Positions 7,925 through 17,289 of a DNA stretch of 64,000 bases are shown here, piece by piece; within the stretch, counting starts at the first letter, position 1; the number at the start of each line of letters is the position of its first letter. The notes beneath the pieces were generated by a model. The model ran no database searches. It was not told the DNA's origin and saw only the letters and a list, made by a program, of their open reading frames with translations. Made by a program: the position numbers and the translations under genes. Origin of the DNA: Oerskovia turbata (GTDB taxonomy: Bacteria > Actinomycetota > Actinomycetes > Actinomycetales > Cellulomonadaceae); assembly GCF_000718325.1 (NCBI RefSeq), contig NZ_JOFV01000006.1, positions 281,232 to 345,231 of the forward strand. Reading direction: 5' to 3'.

Positions 7925-9295
7925 GTGCCCGGATTCGCCGTGATCGACCTCGAGACCACAGGGTTCTCGCCCCGCCAGCACGACCGTATCGCCGAGGTCG
8001 CCGTCGTCCTCACCGACACCACCGGCCGCGTCCAGGACGAGTGGTGCACGCTCGTCAACCCCGAGCGCGACCTCGGACCCCAGCACGTGCACGGCATCAG
8101 CGCCGCCGACGTCGGGCTCGCGCCCACGTTCGCCCTCGTCGCGCCGCACCTCGCGCGGCTCCTCGAAGGGCGCGTGATCGTCGCGCACAACGCGAGCTTC
8201 GACACCCGGTTCCTGCGCGCAGAGTTCAGCCGCGTCGGCCTGCCCGTGGGGATCGACCCGCTCGCGTGCCTGTGCACCATGCGCCTCGCCGGGACGTTCC
8301 TGCCGTCCGCGCCGCGCGGGCTCGCGATCTGCTGCGAGCTCGCCGGCGTCGTGCACGACGGCGCCCACTCCGCCCTCGGGGACGCGCGCGCCACGGCCGG
8401 ACTCCTCGAGCACTACCTCGGGCTCGACGACTCCGACCCGCTCTGGGCCGTCGCGCACGAGGCGTCGTCCTTCCACTCCTGGCCGGGGCTACCCGCCGCT
8501 GGAGCCTTCACCCCGGTGCTGCGCGGCGCGAGCCGCCCGACCGGCCACTGGCTGTCCGGCCTGTCCGACCGCCTCGACCGCGTCCCCTTCCCACCCCAGG
8601 CCGACGACTACCTCGCTCTCCTCGACCTCGCCCTGCTCGACCGGTACGTGTCCTTCACCGAGCGCGGCGCCCTGCTCGCTGCTGCCGAGGAGGCCGGGCT
8701 CAGCCGGGCGCAGGTCGAGTCGCTGCACCACGGGTACCTCGACGCGCTCGCCCGCGTGGCCCTGCTCGACGGTGTCCTCTCGGACTCCGAGCTCGCCGAC
8801 CTCCACGAGGTCGCGGGCCAGCTCGGCATGGACGCCGACGACGTCGCGGCGGCGGTCGCGCGCGCGGGGCGCGGCGTGGTGGTCGCCGGGGCACCCGCCT
8901 CTCTCCCCACGGTGCCCGACGCCGGAGCGCACCCGGGCGCGGAGGCGAGCGGCGCCGTCGGGCCGGTTGGGACGGGCGAGGCCGAGGCGCTGGGCGAGGC
9001 CGGTGCGCCGAGCGGGGCCGTCGCGACCGTGGCCGACAGGCCGCGGTTCGCGCTGGCCCGGGGAGACGAGATCGTGCTGACCGGGGCCATGACGCGGCCG
9101 CGCGAGGACTGGGAGCGTGAGGCGCGGGGCGCCGGGCTCGCACCCTGGCCGAACGTCACCAAGCGCACCCGCGTCGTCATCGCCGCCGACCCGGACTCGC
9201 TGTCCGGGAAGGCGCGCACCGCTCGGCGATACGGAATCCCGGTCGTGAGCGAGCGGGTGTTCGAGGAGCTGCTGGGGCGGGTCTCGGTCGGCTGA
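7925..9295 (+). CDS. DEDDh 3'-5' exonuclease with C-terminal BRCT domain
   Basis: A 456-residue protein resembling the epsilon (proofreading) subunit of DNA polymerase III. Exo I is VIDLETTGF (residues 5-13), Exo II HNASFDTRFL and Exo III HSALGDARAT, supplying the DEDDh metal ligands for single-strand 3'-5' DNA or RNA degradation. A helical region follows, including a TerB-like segment around LDGVLSDSELADLHEVA, then an acidic/Ala linker, and a BRCT-like domain (IVLTGAMTRPRE to the end) typical of DNA-repair partners. The GTG at 7925 starts exactly at the fold; ATG at 7814 would add 37 unrelated residues. Probably a repair or stand-alone exonuclease rather than the replicative subunit. Confidence 0.85.
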   Translation: MPGFAVIDLETTGFSPRQHDRIAEVAVVLTDTTGRVQDEWCTLVNPERDLGPQHVHGISAADVGLAPTFALVAPHLARLLEGRVIVAHNASFDTRFLRAEFSRVGLPVGIDPLACLCTMRLAGTFLPSAPRGLAICCELAGVVHDGAHSALGDARATAGLLEHYLGLDDSDPLWAVAHEASSFHSWPGLPAAGAFTPVLRGASRPTGHWLSGLSDRLDRVPFPPQADDYLALLDLALLDRYVSFTERGALLAAAEEAGLSRAQVESLHHGYLDALARVALLDGVLSDSELADLHEVAGQLGMDADDVAAAVARAGRGVVVAGAPASLPTVPDAGAHPGAEASGAVGPVGTGEAEALGEAGAPSGAVATVADRPRFALARGDEIVLTGAMTRPREDWEREARGAGLAPWPNVTKRTRVVIAADPDSLSGKARTARRYGIPVVSERVFEELLGRVSVG

Positions 9296-9310
9296 CCTCG
9301 TCGTGGGAAC

Positions 9311-10027
9311 TCATGCCAGCGCTGCTTGGTCCGGCCCGGACGGTTCCCACGGTGCCGTGACGTAGTGCGTCGATGGCGGTGTCCGCGCCCTGCTGAGACC
9401 CCGCACGATCGGTGAGACCCGGTCGACGACCCGGAGCTCGCCGTCGACCCCCTGCCGCGGCCGGTGGCGGCCCGGGAGATACCCCTGCGCGCACTCACCA
9501 CTGCGCACGTCCACCAGTCGCACGCCCGTCCAGTGCGCGTACCGGACTGCCTCGACGAGCTCCACCACGCGGCCACCCGGCACCGCGTCGGCCCGGAGGA
9601 ACAGGCGCGCCCACCGACGCCGGCTGCGCGCGACGAACCACGCCGGGCCGGCGACCGGGGCGAGGAACAGCGTCCAGACGACGACCATCTGCATCCTGCC
9701 GGTGGCCGAAGTCACCGGTTCCCCGCCGACCTGGACCGCGAGATGCGGGCTAACGAGGAAGGCGACGAGCGGCAAGGGTGAAAAACAGACTGCCACGAAC
9801 GGCAGCAGCAGGCCGACGAGGGTCGGTCGGAACCAGTAGTGGGTGACGAACCACGGAAGGTAGAGGGCGAGCAGCACGAGACCGACACCCCCGCTGTACG
9901 CCAGGCCCTCGTCGCCGCGCACCACCCCCGCGATCCACATCGCCAGGACCGAGACGAGACCCGCAACGACGAGCCCCGTGAGGACCAGACCCGCGGTAGC
10001 CCACACTCGTGTGACGGTCGTGCCCAT
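9311..10027 (-). CDS. Hypothetical four-helix membrane protein
   Basis: A 238-residue protein with four predicted membrane spans in the first 140 residues (around WATAGLVLTGLVVAGLV, GLVLLALYLPWFV, LVGLLLPFVAVCF and VVVWTLFLAPVAGPAWF), followed by a cytoplasmic or external tail of about 100 residues containing RYAHWTGVRLVDVRSG. No family recognised. ATG at 10027 follows GGGGGAG at good spacing. It runs convergent to the exonuclease with only 15 bases between stops, and diverges from the GTPase gene. Confidence 0.6.
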   Translation of the reverse strand: MGTTVTRVWATAGLVLTGLVVAGLVSVLAMWIAGVVRGDEGLAYSGGVGLVLLALYLPWFVTHYWFRPTLVGLLLPFVAVCFSPLPLVAFLVSPHLAVQVGGEPVTSATGRMQMVVVWTLFLAPVAGPAWFVARSRRRWARLFLRADAVPGGRVVELVEAVRYAHWTGVRLVDVRSGECAQGYLPGRHRPRQGVDGELRVVDRVSPIVRGLSRARTPPSTHYVTAPWEPSGPDQAALA

Positions 10028-10233
10028 GCCGACTCCCCCGGTCGTGGACGCCCGTGCCGCTCGGCGCGTGCGCCACGGGACCGGACCGGCGCGCGACGCG
10101 CGCCCTGGGACCATCGTGGTGGCGTCACGGGGTGCGGTCGGGGTTGTCCACAGGGAAATCTCGGTGTGAGACGAACTCAAGCCCCGCCGGGTGAAATCAA
10201 CCATCGGCGAGAGGCCGATCCCATTGCGAGTGC

Positions 10234-10239
10234 TAGCGT
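10234..10239 (+). promoter_or_regulatory. -10 box placed for a leaderless GTPase mRNA
   Basis: TAGCGT ends seven bases before the GTG at 10247, which would put the transcription start on the start codon. No ribosome site is present in between. Confidence 0.45.
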
Positions 10240-10246
10240 CGCGGCC

Positions 10247-11413
10247 GTGGCAACGACCAGGGTGCGGGAACAGCACATCGCAGTGTTCGGTGGCAGCGGC
10301 AGCGGCAAGACCGTGCTCGTCTCGTCGTTTTACGGGGCGGCGCAGGAAAAAGCGTTCACCAAGGACAGCTTGTTCTACGTCAACGCTGACGACACCGGCC
10401 AGGGCCACCGGTTGCACCAGAACTTCCTGGGCATGAAGAACTCGGCGGTGGTCCCTGAACCTACCCGCTTCGCAGCGACCTCCTACGCCTTCTCGATCAA
10501 GTCGAAAGGCCCGAGCGATGAGAAGATCGCCAAGATGCGGCCGTTCGACGAGCTGAAGCTCGTCTGGCACGACTACCCGGGCGAGTGGTTCGAGCAGGAA
10601 CCTGACCGAGAGTCGGAGGCCACCCGCCGCGTCGAGACCTTCCGGACGCTCCTTCGATCCGACGTCGCTGTCGTCCTCGTCGATGGCCAGAAGCTCCTGG
10701 ACAACCGGGGCGAGGAGGAGAGGTATCTCAAGCTGATGCTCGGAAACCTCCGTGGTGGCCTGCTGAGGTTGAAGGACGACATCCTCGATGACGGCCAGCC
10801 GCTCGCCGAGTTCCCCCGCGTCTGGGTCATTGCCTTGTCCAAGGCCGACCTTCTCCCCGACCTCGACGTGCACGGGTTTCGCGAGCTGCTCATCGAGAAG
10901 GCGGGCAGTGACATCTCGTCGCTGCACGAGGTGGTCAAGGGCTTCGTCCAGCTTCCCGAAGCACTGTCGATCGGTGAGGACTTCATGCTTCTCTCATCAG
11001 CGAAGTTCGAGCCGGGCCGGATCGAAGTGTCGAAGCGGGTCGGGCTGGATCTCATCCTCCCCGTCGCCACCCTGCTGCCGCTGGAGCGCCTCGTCCGATG
11101 GTCCGAGAGGTTCGATATCCCCCGCAAGCTTGTCGGCCAGCTAGCCGATAATGCCGAAGCTCTGGCGACGGTTCTCGTCGGCGCCAACGCCTTCCACGCC
11201 CTTGTGAAGAAGGTGCCCAAGGTCGGCCCGGTGCTGGGCACGCTCATCCTCCCGATGCTCACCGGGGCGATCCGGCTCAGTAAGACCAAGATCGAAGAGA
11301 CCAACACCAGTGCGCGGGCGAATCATGACTACCTCACGGCGACCCTGACTCAGTCCCGACTGGACCTCGATCAAGGTGTCGAGGACGACATCCTCGTCAA
11401 GAGCGTCAAGTGA
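10247..11413 (+). CDS. P-loop TRAFAC-type GTPase, conflict-system-like
   Basis: A 388-residue GTP-binding protein. The Walker A loop is GGSGSGKT (residues 15-22), the switch II DxxG motif is DYPGEW (109-114), and the base-specificity loop is SKAD (198-201), so all three G-motifs are present. A C-terminal region with a hydrophobic hairpin (VLGTLILPMLTGAI) near residues 325-340 may contact membrane or partner. It overlaps the next gene by four bases. Stand-alone GTPases like this, paired with a small unknown protein and beside restriction genes, resemble the NTP-dependent conflict systems described from comparative genomics; that placement is inference. Codon use is less GC-rich than upstream genes, a sign of transfer. 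GTG start chosen by the leaderless-type -10 box. Confidence 0.75.
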   Translation: MATTRVREQHIAVFGGSGSGKTVLVSSFYGAAQEKAFTKDSLFYVNADDTGQGHRLHQNFLGMKNSAVVPEPTRFAATSYAFSIKSKGPSDEKIAKMRPFDELKLVWHDYPGEWFEQEPDRESEATRRVETFRTLLRSDVAVVLVDGQKLLDNRGEEERYLKLMLGNLRGGLLRLKDDILDDGQPLAEFPRVWVIALSKADLLPDLDVHGFRELLIEKAGSDISSLHEVVKGFVQLPEALSIGEDFMLLSSAKFEPGRIEVSKRVGLDLILPVATLLPLERLVRWSERFDIPRKLVGQLADNAEALATVLVGANAFHALVKKVPKVGPVLGTLILPMLTGAIRLSKTKIEETNTSARANHDYLTATLTQSRLDLDQGVEDDILVKSVK

Positions 11414-11838
11414 ACATTGTCTGGGCCACGCGCGGACGCACTTGGGGCTTTCGCTTCCTCCTCGACGCCGGGCTCCCTGATCCCCTCCCGACCTATGACC
11501 TCGCGTTCGACGGAACCGAGGGCGATCGGACGCTCTGCCGACGCGTGGGGGACCACGTCGCGCTGAAGTTCCCTGACCCCGTGGGCCGCCGGGACCAGTC
11601 CGGCCGTGTCATCCCCCACGACATCGTTCTGCGGCCGCCATTGGCGGACGACGTCCGCTCAGTCGAGGACGGCCTACGAATCGTGTGGCCCCTTCTCGCT
11701 GATGCGTTCACAGTCGTCTGGGACGGGGAGAAGCCACCCACCGGAGCGCGCCTCCAAGCACTTCTTGCGAGTGGTCGGCCTTCCTCTGACGGTGACAACT
11801 CACCGGGACAATCACCTGGGGTGCTTCCTGCCGGATGA
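11410..11838 (+). CDS. Hypothetical partner of the GTPase
   Basis: A 142-residue protein starting at a GTG that overlaps the GTPase stop (GTGA), so the two are translated together. It has a compact alpha/beta look (NIVWATRGRTWGFRFLLDAG at the start, HDIVLRPP, GLRIVWPLLADAFTVVWDG) and a short disordered tail. No enzyme motif was seen. By position it may be an adaptor or target of the GTPase. I could not assign it to a family. Confidence 0.55.
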   Translation: MNIVWATRGRTWGFRFLLDAGLPDPLPTYDLAFDGTEGDRTLCRRVGDHVALKFPDPVGRRDQSGRVIPHDIVLRPPLADDVRSVEDGLRIVWPLLADAFTVVWDGEKPPTGARLQALLASGRPSSDGDNSPGQSPGVLPAG

Positions 11839-12575
11839 TTGATCCGCTGGAGATGTGCGGATCGCGAGACATCATCGCTCATACTGCTACCACCCTGCCC
11901 AGGGTGAGGGCACGAACGCTCTCGAGCACGCCATGGCTGCTTACCGGACGGACGTGCAGGCCCTCACGGACCGTGATGAGGTGGAACGTGACGTGGTCGG
12001 ACGAGTCGATCTTTCTAGGAACACGCAAACTGCGATGCGCACCCGGGCCTGGCGCTCAGCGGGCGCTCTCACGACCAGCGTGACCTGACGTCACGCTTGA
12101 CATGCACTTGGGGCCTCCTGCGGGTGTCGAAATGTAGCGCGTCGTTGCCGACGCCTGTTCCTGTCGAGTCCGCGCACAATCGACGAGGCCCGTTCGAGAA
12201 TGGTCTCGGGGCATCGTCACCCATTCATAGCTCCCCAACCCGTAGGACCCCTCCACCTACGCTCCTCCTGCGGACCGGTGGGGCATCGACCGGGCGCACC
12301 CACGTCGACCGGGTGTGCCGGACGCCCCGACCACAGCACCCCGGACACGACATCTCCAGAGGGGACCAGACCCGCGGGACCGCTGAACTATCAGATGCCT
12401 GCGTTTCCCAGGCACAGCGTGCGACCTTGAAGTACTCACGGAACGGGTCGCGAGGTTGCAGCCAAGTGGGGGCACGCCAGCTCTCGCTAGTGCATCAATC
12501 AGTCGACCGAAACAACCAGGTGGCGCTCCTGGCCGAGGTTGCCCGTCGCCAACATTCGACCGTCCCGACGGTCAC
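11839..12575. other. 737-base stretch with no convincing gene
   Basis: Lower GC than the flanks. A GTG-initiated open frame of 77 codons (11855-12088) begins 16 bases after the small GTPase partner and could be a third, unrecognised gene of that operon (it contains HHRSYCYHP), but has no ribosome site or known domain. Other frames are short. This looks like a junction between two independently acquired defence cassettes. Confidence 0.5.
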
Positions 12576-14786
12576 CTACTCGGCCTGCTCCGCTTGGAGA
12601 ATCACCCGGTCACCGAGATCTGTCGGGATGTGAATCGCCAGCGAGGTCGCACGAGATCGAGCGGCCAAGCCAACCTCGACCGCGAGCTCATGCACCTCGA
12701 CGGTGACGGCGTCGACCGCCGTGAAACCCCGGTCGCCCGGATAGGTGCTTCCATCATCCGGGTCAGGACCTTGCATCAGGTTCCCAACCTCGAGCGCCTC
12801 GACGTCGTCGATCCGATTCAAGTCCCAGCCTGCAACGGCAAGCACCGGGCGCGACGCGACTGACGGACCACGATCACGAGTGGCTCCACCGTTCATGAAG
12901 ACGACATCGACCGGGACCTCCCCCTCGACGCTGCCAAGCGCGAGGAGGATCGCGTAGAGGATGTTCTTCTCGCCCGCTGCCGCACGCCAGTCAACGAGGA
13001 CTTCGGCCACTTCGGACCAAGTGCTCCGGACGACCGTGTTGCGGGCACCTGTACGGCGATCCCGAGGGTCGTCTGTCGCTGAGGCACGAAGCCCGTCGAG
13101 TCGAGACCTGCCTGCCGCTGTTGGGCCCGTTGGCTCTCCGTATACGTGGGTCTGCGTAAGCACCCATCCGCGGAGTCTGAAGTCGTTCACATCCAGACTG
13201 ATCACCGCACGTCGTGTTGGGTTGAGGCTGGAGTCAAGCAGGATCGTCCGTCGCCATGTCGATAGCTCTCGGCCATTGGAGTCGAGATCCGAAAGCGCGT
13301 CCCTCATAGCGTTCTCGTGTCTGACATACTTTTGGAACACGTCGCTTGTATCTGGGTTCATCCATGCGCGCAACTGGTCCAGGTAGGCCCGCTTGTATCC
13401 AAAGAAGCGTCCGCGCTGCTGGACCGTGTCGGCGTTGCGCACGCCAGGCCCCCTCGGCATGTATGTGACGGCGAGGTTTTCCACGGTGAAGCCACGGTCG
13501 AGCTTATTTCCTCCAATGACAACCCATCCGGGGGCCTGCGTCCACTCGCTCGAACTAATCTCGTTGCCCTGCGCACTGTTGACTACACGAACTCTCACCG
13601 CTTCGAGGTATCCGCCGTCGCCAAGCATCTCGATGAGCTCTTCGAGCGGCACTCGCACACCCTCGACCATGTTGCCACCCGTAGATGACAGGTCGTCGTA
13701 TGCAGGAAGGAACACCTCTTTAGCGACCTGATCTCTTAGCACCTCATCGCCATCGGTTAGCCCAACTGTCAGCCGATCCATGATGCCTCGCACCCAGATT
13801 TCGTAGGCGCGATGCAGGTCTGTCCCCGAGGACGGATGGATCAGCATCGTGAGAGGTCGAGGGCTTCCTCGGAACTGCGCGATACCCATTGCGAGGAGGT
13901 ATGTTGCGATCGCCCGCTCAAGCGACTCGGGCGGACTGATCGACGCATCATCGAGAGCGTCGTCGTTGATCTCCCGCACGAACCCGGTATAGGACTCGTC
14001 GAATAGGTCCGCACCACCGACGTAGCCATCACCGGGAGTTAGGACTGAGACCGTCCGTGGCGAAAGGGTGTCCTCCAGAGCGATCAGAAGAGGAGCCTGA
14101 GGCGTGGCCGTATAAAGGACGTAAGAGTGATTTCCTGCCGTCTCCCGGAGAAGTCGAATCGCGCGATATGTAGGGCTCTCTTCGGCATCAGATCTGGCGA
14201 CATTTAGGCCCGCCTGGTCCGCCTCGTCATCGATGAACATGACCGGTGCGCCAGGGATCTGACCGAGGACTTCTGCAAGCACAGATCGAGCGCGTCGAAG
14301 GCTTGCGTGGTTCTTGAGCACGACGGCAACGGTCGTGACCCGGCCCCTAACTCTGCGATCGTCTTGCCATCGCTGAACTCGCGCAAAGATCTCCTGTGCG
14401 TTCGCCGGTCGAAGGTCGTTGACCGGATACCAGCTCGGCAGTCCGCCGTCACCGTCCATTGCAAGGTCCCTGACGAGCCGCTCGTAGGTCTGGTTGCGCA
14501 GGTTGGTCTTAGTCCCTGCAAGCACAACGACTAGCGGGAAGCCGTTGTCGCGGGCCGCTGCGATGAGACCGGTGAAAGACAGCGTCTTGCCACTCTGCAC
14601 GGCGCCCACCACAAGTTCGGCCGCGTTGCCATCGTTGTCCCACTCCGGTGCGCGGCACCGACCCAGGATACGGAGGGTCTCCCGCTCGACACGCGCCTGC
14701 TCATGCGCGATCAGGTTTGTACGAGCGAGCAGGCCCTGCAACTTCTCCCCCGGCTGCGGTGCCCACAGGTTTGCGTGGCTAGTCAT
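12576..14786 (-). CDS. Z1-domain SF2 helicase-like ATPase of a MORC restriction system
   Basis: A 736-residue ATPase. Motif I is GAVQSGKT (residues 61-68), motif II DDEAD (186-190) and motif III YTATPQ (225-230). The Z1 signature follows around residues 420-470, with GGNKLDRGFT and QRGRFFGYK acting as helicase motifs V and VI. Z1 proteins are known companions of Hsp90-fold (MutL/MORC-like) ATPases in restriction-modification operons, as described by Iyer, Abhiman and Aravind, where they are thought to remodel or translocate on DNA. The ATG overlaps the MORC stop (ATGA), so it is the last gene of the operon. Length is normal for the family, with all motor motifs intact. Confidence 0.85.
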   Translation of the reverse strand: MTSHANLWAPQPGEKLQGLLARTNLIAHEQARVERETLRILGRCRAPEWDNDGNAAELVVGAVQSGKTLSFTGLIAAARDNGFPLVVVLAGTKTNLRNQTYERLVRDLAMDGDGGLPSWYPVNDLRPANAQEIFARVQRWQDDRRVRGRVTTVAVVLKNHASLRRARSVLAEVLGQIPGAPVMFIDDEADQAGLNVARSDAEESPTYRAIRLLRETAGNHSYVLYTATPQAPLLIALEDTLSPRTVSVLTPGDGYVGGADLFDESYTGFVREINDDALDDASISPPESLERAIATYLLAMGIAQFRGSPRPLTMLIHPSSGTDLHRAYEIWVRGIMDRLTVGLTDGDEVLRDQVAKEVFLPAYDDLSSTGGNMVEGVRVPLEELIEMLGDGGYLEAVRVRVVNSAQGNEISSSEWTQAPGWVVIGGNKLDRGFTVENLAVTYMPRGPGVRNADTVQQRGRFFGYKRAYLDQLRAWMNPDTSDVFQKYVRHENAMRDALSDLDSNGRELSTWRRTILLDSSLNPTRRAVISLDVNDFRLRGWVLTQTHVYGEPTGPTAAGRSRLDGLRASATDDPRDRRTGARNTVVRSTWSEVAEVLVDWRAAAGEKNILYAILLALGSVEGEVPVDVVFMNGGATRDRGPSVASRPVLAVAGWDLNRIDDVEALEVGNLMQGPDPDDGSTYPGDRGFTAVDAVTVEVHELAVEVGLAARSRATSLAIHIPTDLGDRVILQAEQAE

Positions 14787-16339
14787 GATGTCGCCTTCTT
14801 CGCGAGCGGGCCGGTGAGGATTCGATTAAGTTCCGCGATCATGTAGCGCGGTTCGCGTGCTCCACCACGCTCGGCCTTAATCTGAGCGAGAGCGATAGCG
14901 ACAGCGAGCCGAAGCACAGGCTCCAGGTCCATGCCTGGCAAGTACGCGAATGACTGAGTGAACGTATGGGCACGGTTAACTGTTACCGTCCACCCGTTCT
15001 CTTCCTGGAGGACCCTGATCCAATGGTTCTTGTCCGCTGCGCTGTCAATGACGCTGACCGTCAGATGTTCGCCCAGGACCTCCCGCTCGGTATCGCTAAG
15101 AATCACCGACTCTGTCACAGGCGGCGACGCCGGGCCCGCCCCGATCGCCTCCGCCTGATCACTGGGTCCAGCGGCCTCAGGGATCGGCTGAACGGCCGCC
15201 TGAACAACCTGTTCAACAATTCCGCGAACCGTGGTCTGGATGCCACGCCCGCGCTCAGTCGTTCGGTGGTTGCGTGCCATCTTGAGTATCGGAAGCGGTT
15301 CTGCGTCGATCGCCTGGCCGAGCTTTTCCAGGAACTCCTCCTCTTCATCGTCATGCCAGACGAGGGAGTCCTTGGTGTGGGTAACGTCAACTTGGGAGAC
15401 ATCAAGTTCTCCGACGAGTCGCTGCGACTCAAAGGAGTTGCCGCGGCCGAAGACTCGGGCGGGCTTATACCCATCGTCGTCTCGCGCTGCGCCCCCCGCG
15501 CCCTGCACGACCTTATCGCGATACAGGAGAGCAAAACCAGCCGCAGCAGTATCTCCCTTCGCGAAGAGTCCTGCCCAACCAGTGATCGTGCGGCCGGAGT
15601 CGAGCGTGATCGAGATGTCTTTCCGCCACGTATTTGGCGCGGCTTCGGGAGTGCTCCATCGCGGGGCAACCAGCAACGCCGGGGGTGAATAGGTGAGTCG
15701 ACGGCCAGCAACAACGATCTCCACCCGCTCGTCAGCGATGAACCTTCGGTAGATTGACGAGAGGTAGTCGCGGATCTTGCCGAGCGTCCGCCCGCTGGGG
15801 GCCGGGTGGTTGAGGTCGGTGAGGACAAGAGTTGTTCCATGCTCCTCGGTCCGCGCCAGCGTCGTCACGACCGCGATGTGATCCGAATTCGCCTCGACGA
15901 TACCAGGAATGTCAAAGGCGACCACTCGGCGAACACCTTCGCCGAGGGCCGTAGTGGTAACAACGAAGTGCTTGGCGTACCAGCTAGCGGCACTCTTCAT
16001 CCCGATACCAAACTGCGATAGCCCAGAAGAGTCGGCGGGTGGGGCAGCCGGCGTAAATGCGCGACCGATGTCCTCGGCGTAGATGCCCGCTGCGTTGTCG
16101 GCAACAGAGATCCGCCCACCCGAACGGTCGATCTCGATGTCGATGTTGAGCCGAGCAACTCCACCGCCCACGCGGGCAAGGTGCTCCTGATTCGTCCGCC
16201 AGGACTGGAGTGAGTTGTCGACGAACTCGCCGATCGCGTACCAAGCTTTGTAGTTCATAGACGGGAACAGTGCGAGCATTCCCACACCGGGCCGGACTTC
16301 GACCTGTTCGACAACCTGTTCGACGACCTGCTTGCTCAT
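14783..16339 (-). CDS. MORC/MutL-like Hsp90-fold ATPase
   Basis: A 518-residue GHKL ATPase. The N box is GEFVDNSLQS (residues 37-46; E38, D41, N42), the G1 box is DNAAGI (81-86) and the G2 box is QFGIGMKSAA (109-118); these form the Bergerat ATP pocket. A second alpha/beta domain (GTTLVLTDLNHP onwards) matches the S5-like transducer region. The C-terminal part is helical with repeated VVEQV words. In the bacterial MORC systems this ATPase is thought to clamp or loop DNA for the nuclease partners. The ATG at 16339 follows AAGGGAG; the frame stays open 136 codons upstream but that part is not protein-like. Overlaps the Z1 gene. Confidence 0.85.
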   Translation of the reverse strand: MSKQVVEQVVEQVEVRPGVGMLALFPSMNYKAWYAIGEFVDNSLQSWRTNQEHLARVGGGVARLNIDIEIDRSGGRISVADNAAGIYAEDIGRAFTPAAPPADSSGLSQFGIGMKSAASWYAKHFVVTTTALGEGVRRVVAFDIPGIVEANSDHIAVVTTLARTEEHGTTLVLTDLNHPAPSGRTLGKIRDYLSSIYRRFIADERVEIVVAGRRLTYSPPALLVAPRWSTPEAAPNTWRKDISITLDSGRTITGWAGLFAKGDTAAAGFALLYRDKVVQGAGGAARDDDGYKPARVFGRGNSFESQRLVGELDVSQVDVTHTKDSLVWHDDEEEEFLEKLGQAIDAEPLPILKMARNHRTTERGRGIQTTVRGIVEQVVQAAVQPIPEAAGPSDQAEAIGAGPASPPVTESVILSDTEREVLGEHLTVSVIDSAADKNHWIRVLQEENGWTVTVNRAHTFTQSFAYLPGMDLEPVLRLAVAIALAQIKAERGGAREPRYMIAELNRILTGPLAKKATS

Positions 16340-16764
16340 TCGACTCCCTTGGCTCCGGGAGAAGGCTAGCGGAGATCCGAACACTCGAGGGGGTGAACCT
16401 ACGGTCGGAGCGGTTGCGCGCAACAGGCACCCGGGTGAGACGCTACGGGGCGCTGCTTGAAAGGTGTCCCGTGCCCCTGTCACCCTTCCTGAAGAGTTGG
16501 CGGGGGCGTCATGGCGATCGACTGTCAGAGGGGGAGTCAGGTGGCGGGTGACCGCGCGCGGTGTCTGTGCTTGGCGGGCGGCTGGTGGTCCTAGGCGCAG
16601 GGCCCAGTAGGTCGAGCAACAGGGGCCGCCCGCGCAGGACGGCCTCTTCCGTGGTGTTTCACCACGGACGAGTCCAACACGTTGTGGCAAACGGACTTCA
16701 CCAAGCAGTCCGCTCGGTTCACGCCGCAGCGACTTGGGCACTGACACTGCCAGGCCGAGCGATC
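16340..16764. other. 425-base gap inside the restriction operon
   Basis: Between the Vsr-like gene and the MORC gene there is no recognisable gene. The length suggests a separate promoter for the MORC-Z1 pair or a lost gene. The MORC frame is open through most of it, but the translation is Pro/Arg-rich and lacks a ribosome site. Confidence 0.5.
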
Positions 16765-17193
16765 TCAGCGGAAGGCGTCCATCGCAGCACGTACTTGGTC
16801 AGACACCGTCTTAGGGTCCTCATGCTCCCAGAAGCGCAGGACGGTCCATCCCGCATCCTCCAAGTGGCGTGTGGTCTCGACGTCCCGCACCGCGTTTCGC
16901 TGGAGCTTGGCGTCCCACCAGTCCGAGTTGGAACGTGGGTGCGTGCCGTGCTCTGGGCAGCCGTGCCAGAAACAGCCGTCGACGAACACCGCGACCTTGA
17001 CCCGGGTGAACGCTATGTCAATACTCCGGCGTGCCATACCAGGGACCGGGAAGGCGACGCGATACCGAAGACCGCGCGCATGAAGGACCCGGCGCACGTC
17101 AAGCTCTGGTTTGGTGTCTCGACGGCGTGCCGCGCTCATTCGACGGCTCACCGCCAGGCTCGAAGCCCCAGGGTGCGGTCCGACGAGTACCAT
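16765..17193 (-). CDS. Vsr-like DNA mismatch endonuclease
   Basis: A 142-residue PD-(D/E)XK-fold nuclease of the very-short-patch repair family. RRRDTKPEL near residue 24 and the catalytic strands SIDIAF and FVDGCFWHGC are visible. By alignment from memory with E. coli Vsr, Asp51 corresponds to the Asp of SIDIAF and His69 to the His of CFWHG, while His64 is replaced by Asp. The zinc-ligand cysteines also seem to be retained. Such enzymes nick beside T:G mismatches made by deamination of 5-methylcytosine, or act as the nuclease in MORC systems. It follows the methyltransferase by 96 bases. The ATG at 17193 gives normal family length; a TTG at 17277 is possible. Confidence 0.85.
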   Translation of the reverse strand: MVLVGPHPGASSLAVSRRMSAARRRDTKPELDVRRVLHARGLRYRVAFPVPGMARRSIDIAFTRVKVAVFVDGCFWHGCPEHGTHPRSNSDWWDAKLQRNAVRDVETTRHLEDAGWTVLRFWEHEDPKTVSDQVRAAMDAFR

Positions 17194-17289
17194 CCGTCTC
17201 ACGCTACCGCCCTGCCCGGGCACCAAGCCATGTCGACGTTGCAGAGAGATCGACCAGCTCCGGTCGCCGGGAGTCAACTTCAGGCGGCT

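Noticed and set aside
7925..9295. Replicative proofreading subunit DnaQ
   Set aside because: The added helical and BRCT-like domains and the isolated location fit the common actinobacterial stand-alone exonuclease better.
16340..16747. N-terminal extension of the MORC ATPase
   Set aside because: The frame is open, but its product is Pro/Arg-rich, lacks a ribosome site, and the ATPase fold starts correctly at 16339 after AAGGGAG.
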